The notes below the pieces were generated by a model that searched no databases, was not told where the DNA came from, and worked only from the letters and a program-made list of their open reading frames with translations. Below are positions 1 to 7,043 of a stretch of 15,165 bases of DNA, piece after piece. Origin of the DNA: Aureococcus anophagefferens (Eukaryota; Sar; Pelagophyceae; Pelagomonadales; Pelagomonadaceae); the NCBI RefSeq assembly GCF_000186865.1, contig NW_008705562.1:2156124-2171288 (forward strand), read 5' to 3'. How positions within the stretch are numbered: position 1 is the stretch's first letter; each line of letters begins with the position of its first letter. Position numbers and translations under genes: made by a program.

Positions 1-3000
1 CCGCCCGGACGGCGACGGCGCGCCGCGCGGCGCCCCGCAGCGCCCGCGCCGCGCGCGTCCGCACCGCGCGCGCGCGCGCGGCGCCGCCGCGGGCCCGGGC
101 CGCGAGCGCCGTCGCCGCTCCGCGGCGCCGGCGGAGCTCCGCGGCGCGCTTCCGGTCCGCGCGGTCCCGGGCCGCGGCCTGCACGACCAGCGCGGCCCCG
201 ACGCGCGCGTCGTCGCGCGCGCGGCGCCGCCGGTCGGCCGCGCGCCTCGCGAGCAGGGCCCGCGCGCCCCGCTGGAGCCCGGGCGCCGCGGCGCGCTCCG
301 CCGCGGCCTGGGCCGCCCGCCGCTCGCGCGCCCGCAGCCGCTCGGCCTTTTCTCTGCGTTTCCGCGCGACGCGCTTGGCCGCGAGGCGGCCCCGGCACCA
401 GTGGGCGAGCGTCGCGTGGGCCGCCTGCTTCCGGAGCTTGAGCGCGGCGGCCCGCTCCCGGTCGCGCTCGCGCATCTTGGCCATGGCGATGGCCGCGACC
501 TTCTTGGCCCGGTTCGCGTCGCGCCGCGACGCGAGCACCCACGCGACGTACTTGCCCGCCTTGCGCCGGCGCGCCAGGGCCGCGATCGTCGTCGCCGCGG
601 CCGCGCGCGCCGCGGCGGCCTTCGCCGCGGCCTCGGCCCGCCGGCGCTCCCGGCGTTCGCGCTTCGCCGCGGCCACGCGCCGCGCGACGCGCGCGCGGTA
701 GAGCGCCTGGCACGTCGCCGCGGCGGCGGAGCGCGTGGCGTCGGACGCGACGGCGCGCCGGCCGCCGGACCGCCGCGCGAAGCCCCGCAGCGCCGCCTGG
801 GCGACGACGGCCGCGCGGTGGTGGCGGCAGGCCTCGGCGATCTGGGCCACGAGGACCGCGGACGGCGTCACGCGGAGCACGGTCCGCCGGTTCTCCTCCT
901 TGACCTGGGCAGCACAAGAGTGATTCAACGTCGCTTCAACGTGAGTAGTCCGCGCGCGCGCGTTCCGGGAAAAGCATCCACGCTTCGAGACCGCTCCGAG
1001 AGATGATCGCTCGTCCAAAAATCAGCCGAAACGAGTGGAAATCGGCCGAGAAAGGAGCCTTTGAAGTTGGGAATGTCGCTCTCTTTTGCTGCCCCGTCCT
1101 CGACGACGGCGTCGAGTTCGCCGCAGACGAGCTCGACGGCCATGGCGATCGTCGCCCGCGCGTCGCGCGGCTGGAGCACGGTCTCGCCGGCGCCCGCGGG
1201 CGTCGCGCGCGCGGCCGCGGCCGCCGCCCACGGCGTCTCCCAGTCGAGGCGCGTCGTCGTCTCCGGCGCGAGGCTCCCGACGAGGCGCCGCCGCGCGCGC
1301 GCGTCGTGGCGGTCGCGCATGGTCCGCGCCAGCGTCGGCGCCGCGCCCAGCGGGAACGACAGGGCCGCGTGGAGCCGCGACGCGGGGTCCCTCAACCGGA
1401 CCTCGACGACGTCCGGCGCGGCCCGCGCGCGCGCGGACACCTCCATGAGCGCGCCGCCGACGACGAGGCGCTCCCGCAACAGGCACACGCGGCCGCCCGG
1501 CGCCACGCGCGTCTCGCCGTCCTCCCAGGGCGCGCCGGGCCGGTCCTTGGCCACGAGGCCGTGGGGCCCGCCGTCCGCCGGCGGCGCGCGCGGGCTCGCC
1601 CTCGGCGGCGCCTTGACGAGCTGGCGCGTCGCCTTCGCCTGGTGCTTGGACGCGAGCGTCGACCGGAAGGCGCACTCGCCGACGAGCTCGCGGTAGAGCG
1701 CGAGCTTCTGGTCGTCCGTCGGCGCCGCGGCGTCGACGTAGCGCGCGTGGAGCTCCGACGACGCGGAGTACTCGTCGCCGCGCTCGAGGTCGACGGCGTG
1801 GACGACGGCGCGCCACTCGCGCTGGACGACGGTGACGGCGCAGGGCACGCCGCCGACGTCGCAGAGCTCCGAGAGCACGACCCCGTCGGGCACGCCGACG
1901 CGCGCGCCGGACCGCGCGAGCCTGGGCAGCAAAAGGGTGATTCAACGTCGCTTCAATGTGAGTGTTCCGCGCGCGCGCGTTCCGGAAAAAGCATCCACGC
2001 TTCGAGACCGCTCCGAGAGATGATCGCTCGTCCAAAAATCAGCCGAAACGAGTGGAAAACGGCCGAGAGAGGAGCCTTTGAAGTTGGGAATTTCGCTCTC
2101 TTTTGCTGCCCTGGCGCGAGCGGCGACGCGGACGTGAGGCCCCGGTCGACGCCCGAGGCCAGGGTGAGGGGTAGGGCGTCGGCGTCGCCGCGGTCGTGGT
2201 AGGACGACGTGAAGTGGGCGTTCTCCGGTCCGTGGGCGCTGCCGGGCCGCCGCGGCGGCGCGCGCGGCTTCGCCGGCTTCTCCGGGGGCCGGTAGACGAC
2301 GCCCGCCTGGAGCGCGTGGGCCGGCGGCGGCCGCGCGGGCGCCCGCGGCGGCTTCTTCTGCCGCTTGTTCGGCCGCTTCGGCGGCGGGCGCCGCCGGTAG
2401 TACATGAGCCGCCGCTGGCTCTCGTCGTCGTTTTTCAGGGTTTCGCCGACGACTTTCGCGAAGGCCGGCCGCGGCGGCGGCTTCGGCCGCGGCGCGGCGG
2501 GGCCCGCGGGCTTGGGCCCGGCCCAGAGCTTCGCCGCCGCCGCCGCGGCGACGTCGCTGCTCCGGCCGCAGCAGCCGCACGCGTCGCGGCCCGCGTCGTT
2601 CGACGACCCGCAGAGCGCGCAGGCCCAGCCGCCGGCCTTGGGCCGCTTCTTCGCGCCCGTCGGCGTCTTGCGCCCCGCGGGCCTCGGCCGCCCGCCGGCG
2701 GCGAGGGGCGACGCGGCCTCGCGGGGGCCCGGGCTCCGGCCGCGCTTCCGCGACGCGGGCGACGGCGGCGGCGTCCGCCGCGCGGACGGCGGCGGCGACG
2801 GCCCGCGCGCGAGGGCCGTGGACGCGGGCGCGGGCGACCGCGCCGACGGCGGCGGCGACGCGCGGCGCGGCGGCGCGCCGAGCTCCGGCGCGCCGAGCGG
2901 GCGCGGCGGCGCGCCGAGCTCGGGCGCGGGCGCGGCGCCTCCGGACCGCGCGAGGAACTTGTCGCGCGCGGCCGCGTCCTCGGCGGCCGCGCGCAGCTCC

Positions 3001-4192
3001 GTCTGCCGCGTGAGGGCGTTCTCCTTCTCGAAGGCGGCGCAGGAGTACTTGGGCGGCGGCGGCTCGACGTCGCGGCCGCCGCGCGCGTCGAGCGCGGCCG
3101 CGCGCGCGGCGCGCGCCTGCGCGAGGCTCTGCGCCGCGGGGCTCTTGCGGCTCGACGGGCTCGCGGGCGGCGGGCCCCGGGACCGCGGCGGCGTGCCGCG
3201 CTCGAGGCTCGCGAGCCGCTGGCGCTCCGCGAAGGCCTCCTCCGCGGCGCGCGCGGAGAGCAACGCGGGCGCGGACGCGGAGCCGGCCGTCGCGCCGTCC
3301 GGGCTCGCGGCGGGCCGTCCCGGCCCCCGCGGCGGCGGCCGCGGCCCGCGCGGCGGCGGCGCGTAGCCCCGGGGCAGGCCCGACGGCGGCGCGCCGCGCG
3401 GCGGGCTCGGCTGGTTCGGCGGCCGCAGGCCCGGCGGCCGCAGGCCCGGCGGCGCGGGCGCGCGCGGGCCCCGGGGCGCCGCGGGCTGCGGCGCGACGCC
3501 CTCGGCGGCGTACATGGCCGCGGCGCCGGTCTGCATGGGCTTCACGGCCCAGGCCGCGCCCGCGGCGACGGCGTGGGGCGGCGCGGCGCCGCGCGGCGGG
3601 CCCGGGACCGCGGCGGCGGCCGCGGGCCCCGCGGCGGCGGCGCGCCGCGGCCCGCGGGCGTCGCCGCGCCGCGCGGCGGCGACTCGCCGAAGGACGGCCG
3701 CAGCGCCGCGTCGGCCGTCGACACGGAGAGCGGCGCCGCGGGCCGGGCCATGGGCGCCGACGGGCCCCGGGGCGGCGCGGCGACGTGGCGGCTCCGCGTC
3801 GACGCGCGGACCACCTTCGCGCGCTCCGCGGCGGCCGCGCGCGCGCGGCTGATGACCGTCTCCGTCGGAATCTTGCGCGGCCCGTGGGGCGACTCGGCCG
3901 CCGGCGTCGTCGCGCGCGCCTGGCTCGCCGCCCGCGCGCGCCCGATGGCCGCCGCCGTCGGAACGACGAAGCCGTTGCCGCACTCGTCGTCGTCGTCGCC
4001 GGCGTCCGCGGCCGCGCGCGCCCGCCGCGGCGGCGGCCGCGCGGGCACGACGAAGCCGTTGGCCATGGACTCGTCGTCGTCGTCGAGGCGGAAGCTCCGC
4101 CGCGGCGGCCGCTGCGGCGGCGCCTCGGCGGGCCGCTTCTTCGGCGCCAGGACGACGAAGCCGTTGGCCATGGACTCGTCGTCGTCGGCCAT
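1..4192 (-). CDS. RanBP2-type zinc finger and IQ-motif protein, three exons, 3' end beyond the window
   Basis: Coding runs right to left from an ATG at 4192 through exon 1 (4192-2122), exon 2 (1921-1105) and exon 3 (904 to the left edge, no stop), at least about 1265 residues. The N-terminus carries three copies of an acidic D-D-D-E-S-M-A-N-G-F-V-V motif. A long Pro/Ala/Arg-rich tract follows. At 2627-2568 lies a perfect RanBP2 finger pattern (W-x-C-x2-C-x3-N-x6-C-x2-C), a fold known to bind RNA or ubiquitin. Exon 2 is a more globular, unrecognised region. Exon 3 is helical and Arg/Ala-rich with IQ-like calmodulin-binding motifs, for example A-Q-x3-R-G-x2-R-R near 764-808 and C-Q-x2-Y-R near 677-715. 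The role is unknown; calmodulin binding is inferred. The two introns are introners. The reading frame changes once between about 3665 and 3560 with no convincing GT-AG intron, so a base may be missing there. Confidence 0.72.
905..1096 (-). mobile_element. Introner element A (192 bp), non-autonomous TIR element acting as an intron
   Basis: This 192-bp element has imperfect terminal inverted repeats of about 16 bp (CTGGGCAGCACAAGAG on the plus strand at the left end, the complement of CGGGGCAGCAAAAGAG at the right). It is flanked by 8-bp direct repeats: TCCTTGAC at 897-904 and TCCTCGAC at 1097-1104, one mismatch. It is about 95% identical to the copy at 1922-2113 (10 differences counted by hand). 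It encodes no transposase. Read on the minus strand, it ends CTGCCCAG and so supplies the acceptor AG of the intron. Element families of this kind (introners) are known from Aureococcus and Micromonas; assigning this copy to them is inference from structure. Confidence 0.9.
905..1104 (-). other. Spliceosomal intron, 200 bp, made by introner A
   Basis: The inferred intron starts with GT of the upstream target duplication (1104) and ends with AG of the element terminus (905). Removing it joins ...E-L-D-A-V to V-K-E-E-N... in phase 0. Both flanking frames stay open and look like coding sequence. Retained, the element reads into an in-frame stop at 925. No transcript evidence was available. Confidence 0.88.
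1922..2113 (-). mobile_element. Introner element B (192 bp), second copy in the same gene
   Basis: The element has the same length and family as the copy at 905-1096. Its terminal inverted repeats are CTGGGCAGCAAAAG on the left and the complement of CAGGGCAGCAAAAG on the right, differing only at the second base. It is flanked by perfect 8-bp direct repeats GCGCGAGC at 1914-1921 and 2114-2121. The minus-strand 3' end, CTTTTGCTGCCCAG, gives a pyrimidine-rich acceptor. It carries no coding capacity of its own; the ORFs crossing it are read-through. Confidence 0.92.
1922..2121 (-). other. Spliceosomal intron, 200 bp, made by introner B, apparently GC-AG
   Basis: Exact removal of the element plus one 8-bp duplication joins ...A-S-P-L-A to R-S-G-A-R... 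in phase 2, with both frames open. The duplication reads GCTCGCGC on the sense strand, so the 5' splice site would be GC rather than GT. A nearby GT six bases upstream would cut off two codons and is a less exact alternative. Confidence 0.8.
3560..3665 (-). other. Reading-frame discontinuity in exon 1 of the zinc-finger/IQ gene
   Basis: Upstream of about 3665 the plausible frame is the one opened by the ATG at 4192, which stops at 3542. Downstream of about 3560 the plausible frame is +1 to it and runs to the first introner. The GT sites here are all phase 2, while the AG sites at the end of the region are phase 0, so no simple GT-AG intron reconciles them. One missing base in this run of CCG/GCG repeats would. 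Confidence 0.55.
3962..4186 (-). repeat. Three copies of an acidic D-D-D-E-S-M-A-N-G-F-V-V motif
   Basis: The motif occurs at 4186-4151, 4084-4046 and 3997-3962 in the N-terminal 77 residues. The first two copies are nearly identical in DNA over more than 35 bases; the third is diverged (E-C-G-N in place of E-S-M-A-N). The spacers are basic and Pro/Arg-rich. Regularly spaced acidic/hydrophobic motifs in a disordered tail suggest a repeated docking motif, which is inference. Confidence 0.8.
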
Positions 4193-4438
4193 GTCGCGCT
4201 CTTATCTCCTCATGGTTCCCATCGGCGCTCGACGCCGCAGCGTCGCGCTGCCCGCGACCGACCAGGCGGACGCGACCAGGCGGGGCGGTCGGTCAACGAG
4301 ATCGTCCAGGTCGGGCAGCTACGCTGGGCTGCTGGGTGCGCGACGGCATTTGCTGTGGCCAAGCCGAAATTTCCTCGCGTGACACGTGATGGTGGAGTAA
4401 AGTAGCGTTTCTCCTCTGACACGCGCGTGCAACAACCC
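4193..4438. promoter_or_regulatory. Divergent intergenic region, probable bidirectional promoter
   Basis: These 246 bp separate two divergent start codons. A palindromic CACGTG (G-box/E-box core, target of bZIP and bHLH factors in other eukaryotes) lies at 4383-4388, about 50 bp before the plus-strand ATG. No TATA box was recognised. Base composition is visibly less GC-rich than in the coding regions. Confidence 0.45.
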
Positions 4439-5380
4439 ATGGCGCTCGGCGCGCGCGCCGGCGCTCGATTGGCGCGCCTCCTGCGCGCGCCGGCGCGCCG
4501 CTTCGCCGCCTCGAAGCATCCCATCCAGGAGGCCAAGGACCCGTCGAAGCGGCGCATCCTCGAGCTCGCCCTCGTGCGCCACGGCCAGAGCGAGGGCAAC
4601 GTCGCCTACTCGAAGTCGGTGCACGGCGACTCGTCGATGTACAGCGGCAAGTTCCTCGACCGGCACAGCTCCCTCTGGCGGCTCACGGACCGGGGCCGGG
4701 GCGAGGCCGTCGAGGCCGGCGCGTGGCTCCGGGACCGTTGCGCGCCCTTCGACGCCTTCTACACGTCGGAGTTCCTGCGGGCCATGGAGACGGCGGCGCT
4801 CCTGGGCATGGACGGCGCGCAGTGGCACACGGAGACGAACTGCCGCGAGCGCGACTGGGGCGCGCTCGACCTGCTGCCCAAGGGCGGCGAGGACCCGGAG
4901 GAGGACCAGCGGCGGCGGCGCCACGGCCTCTACTTCGCGCCGAGCGGCGGCGAGTCGCTCGCGTCCGTGATCATCCGCGTCGACCTCATCCTCGCGTACC
5001 TCAACGGCCGCTACCCCGGCCGCCGCGTGCTCATGGTCTGCCACGGCGAGCTCATGTGGGCCTTCCGGCTCCGCTTCGAGAAGCTGAACCAGATCCAGTA
5101 CCGCGACATGGCCGACGTCGCGCGCGGCGACGAGCGCATCCACAACGGGTCCGTGCTGAGGTTCAGCCGCCAGGACCCGGCCTCGGGCGCGATCCACGAC
5201 CACTTCCGCTTCATGCAGCTCGCGACGCCCTGGCACGCCGACGAGGCGAAGCGGCGGCCCCAGTGGCGCACGTTCCGGCCCAACTCCTACTCGAACGGGG
5301 AGCTCCTCGACCTCGTCAACCGGTTCCCGCGCTACTACGAGGGCAGCCTGAGCGACCCGCCGGACGAGCCGGACTCGTGA
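4439..5380 (+). CDS. Histidine phosphatase superfamily protein (phosphoglycerate-mutase-like), organelle-targeted
   Basis: The product has 313 residues in a single exon. The signature L-V-R-H-G-Q-S-E-G-N has the phosphate-accepting His at residue 48. R-E-R-D-W-G (136-141) holds the likely catalytic acid, P-S-G-G-E-S is at 168-173, and the second catalytic His is 202 in V-C-H-G-E-L. Family members transfer or hydrolyse phosphate through a phosphohistidine; the substrate cannot be told from sequence, and the R-E-R-D-W-G and H-G-E layout is closer to phosphatase/PGM-like branches than to glycolytic dPGM. Residues 1-25 are rich in Ala, Arg and Leu with no acidic residue, as in a mitochondrial presequence. 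The start is the ATG at 4439; an in-frame GTG at 4427 is not a normal eukaryotic start. Confidence 0.88.
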   Translation: MALGARAGARLARLLRAPARRFAASKHPIQEAKDPSKRRILELALVRHGQSEGNVAYSKSVHGDSSMYSGKFLDRHSSLWRLTDRGRGEAVEAGAWLRDRCAPFDAFYTSEFLRAMETAALLGMDGAQWHTETNCRERDWGALDLLPKGGEDPEEDQRRRRHGLYFAPSGGESLASVIIRVDLILAYLNGRYPGRRVLMVCHGELMWAFRLRFEKLNQIQYRDMADVARGDERIHNGSVLRFSRQDPASGAIHDHFRFMQLATPWHADEAKRRPQWRTFRPNSYSNGELLDLVNRFPRYYEGSLSDPPDEPDS

Positions 5381-5632
5381 TCCTGGGCGTTCTCCGCTGG
5401 GCGGGGTAAGGCTCTCGTGCAGAATGTATGTAGTCGTGGTGGTTGTCGCCTGCGCGAGTCCGGCGGCTGCCCGCGCGCGCAGCGAACCTCAGCGACGTGT
5501 GCGGTCGAGGAGGCAGGTGCACCTTGGACTTGGCGGCATCTCCCACTCGTGAGCTCAGCCTCATCTCCATCGGCGTCGGCGTGGGGTTGGCCTCGACGTC
5601 GTCGTCCTCGCGCGACCGCGCCGCGACGCGCC
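5381..5632 (+). promoter_or_regulatory. Intergenic region: phosphatase 3' end and NAD kinase promoter/5' UTR
   Basis: This 252-bp gap lies between two co-directional genes. The frame ahead of the NAD kinase ATG is open back to 5417 but contains no in-frame ATG, so it is taken as 5' UTR. No TATA box or polyadenylation signal was recognised. Confidence 0.4.
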
Positions 5633-6956
5633 ATGCTCCGCGTCGCCCTGAATCGGTCGGCCCTCCCGCGGCGGCGGTGCGCCCTCCCGCGGCGCGTCCA
5701 GCTCCGGTCCTTGACCGCGTCGGGCTACAAGAAGGTCCTGGTGGTGGTCAAGCACACGCCCTACGAGGCGTACACGCAGCTGCGGCTCCAGGGCAAGGCG
5801 CCCAAGGCCCTGCGCTGGGAGCGGCTGCTGGACCGCCACGAGTCGCACCGCGCGTGCGTCGAGGAGCTCTGCGCGATCGTGCGCCGCGAGGTGAGCCCGA
5901 GCAACGTCACGGTCGTGAGCCGCGACGACCTCGGGCGGCACCACGTCGAGGACGTGGACCTGCTCGTGGCCGTCGGCGGCGACGGGACGGTCCTGTCCTG
6001 CACGCACTTCGTGGACTCGCAGACGCGCGGCGGCGCGGGCGGCCGCGGGCCCGTCGTCCTGGGCGTCAACTCGGACCCGACGAAGGCGCACGAGCGCGTC
6101 GGCGCCTGCGCCAAGTCGTCCGACGAGCGCCGGTCCTACGGCGCGCTCTGCTTCGCCAAGGCGGACAACATGGAGGACCTCGTGCCCCGCGTGCTCCGGG
6201 GCGAGCTCGACGCGGCGATCCAGAAGCGGCACCGCCTCGCCGTGACGATCAAGGGCACGGTCTCCGAGACGCGCATGCCGCCGGCGCTCAACGACGTGCT
6301 GATCGCCCACCCGTCGCCGGGCGCCGTGAGCCGCTTCCGCCTCGACCGCGCGCGGAACGACGCGCCGGGCGTGCCGTCCGCGGCTGTGTGGAATTCAAAT
6401 CTTCAACCCGACTTCAATGTGAGCGTATGCGACAGTTTTGACGCAAGATCTTCGGCTGTGCTTCGAGAACTCGACGAGAGCAATCGATTCGTCCAAAAAT
6501 CAGCCGAATCGACTTCGATTTGACCGAGCTAGAGAATTCTCAAGTTTGGTCAGGACCACCCAAACCAGTGGTTGAATTCCACACAGGTCCGCGGACCACG
6601 GCGACGACGAGTACTCGTTCAACGTCTGGAGCTCCGGGCTCTGGGTGTCCACGGCGACGGGCGCGACGGGCGCCATGGCCTCCGCCGGCGGCGACGCGGG
6701 CGTCGACATCCGCTCGCCGGACCTCCAGTACATGGTCCGCGAGCACCTCGTCGGCGAGAACGACGACATCGCGTTCGTCCGCTCAAAGTCCCACGGCTTC
6801 GTCGACCCGCAGCACCACCTCCAGGTCCGCTGGAACTCGCAGCACGGCTGCGTCTACATCGACGGCCACCACACCCGTTTTGACGTCGAGCTCGGCGACA
6901 CGGTCATCGTGTCCTCGCACGCGTCCCCGCTCCGCCTCTTCTCCAACTTCGCCTGA
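5633..6956 (+). CDS. NAD kinase (NADH kinase, NADK3-like), two exons
   Basis: The enzyme phosphorylates NAD(H) to NADP(H). Exon 1 is 5633-6375 and exon 2 is 6587-6956, giving 370 residues. The diagnostic G-G-D-G-T loop is at 115-119, V-N-S-D-P-T at 145-150, L-N-D-V-L-I-A-H-P-S-P at 219-229 (the N-D/E motif with the HPSP of plant NADK3-like enzymes), S-S-G-L-W-V-S-T-A-T-G at 263-273 and D-L-Q-Y-M-V-R-E at 293-300. The N-terminal 30 residues are Arg-rich with no acidic residue, so mitochondrial or plastid import is likely. The last two motif groups appear only after splicing, which supports the intron. The intron is an introner. The assignment to NADK3 rather than another NAD kinase class rests on remembered motif similarity. 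Confidence 0.93.
6376..6586 (+). other. Spliceosomal intron, 211 bp, made by introner C
   Basis: The intron runs from GT at the start of the left duplication to AG at the element's right end. Splicing in phase 2 within a Pro codon gives ...P-G-V-P-S-A-D-H-G-D-D-E-Y-S-F-N-V-W, which continues into conserved NAD kinase sequence. Unspliced, the frame meets a stop at 6521-6523. Confidence 0.95.
6384..6586 (+). mobile_element. Introner element C (203 bp), divergent family member in the NAD kinase gene
   Basis: Perfect 15-bp terminal inverted repeats bound the element: CTGTGTGGAATTCAA at the left and TTGAATTCCACACAG at the right. A perfect 8-bp duplication GTCCGCGG lies at 6376-6383 and 6587-6594. 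The ends differ from those of the copies at 905 and 1922, but the interior is related: TTCAA...ACTTCAATGTGAG near the left end, and an identical 19-base core TCGTCCAAAAATCAGCCGA at 6489-6507. Relative to its host gene it lies in the opposite orientation to the other two copies. Its AT-richness contrasts sharply with the surrounding coding DNA. Confidence 0.93.
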
Positions 6957-6983
6957 AGGGGGGCGCCTCGGGCGCGCCCGCAA

Positions 6984-7043
6984 AAGCTTTAACATACTCT
7001 CCAATTTGTCGAAGGAGCAAGCTTCAACATACTCGCCAGTTAG
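6984..7043. repeat. Two imperfect direct repeats, period 35 bp, between convergent genes
   Basis: AAGCTTTAACATACTCTCCA at 6984 is repeated as AAGCTTCAACATACTCGCCA at 7019. The pair fills the short gap between the NAD kinase stop (6956) and the stop of the RING gene (7042-7040), and the second copy runs into that stop codon. It could belong to both 3' UTRs. Function is unknown. Confidence 0.7.

Noticed and set aside
401..4382. Long plus-strand Arg-rich ORFs (such as 401-1006, 1003-2202, 2196-4382)
   Set aside because: They are antisense shadows of the minus-strand zinc-finger/IQ gene: dominated by Arg, Ala and Gly from GC-rich codons, no domains, and they cross introner copies. A peptide that occurs twice in one of them is simply the two introners read in the same frame.
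4427..4441. GTG at 4427 as the phosphatase start
   Set aside because: Eukaryotic nuclear genes use ATG; the ATG at 4439 also begins the presequence-like leader.
5417..5632. N-terminal extension of NAD kinase from GTG 5417
   Set aside because: No ATG in this part, and the composition is unlike a protein; taken as 5' UTR.
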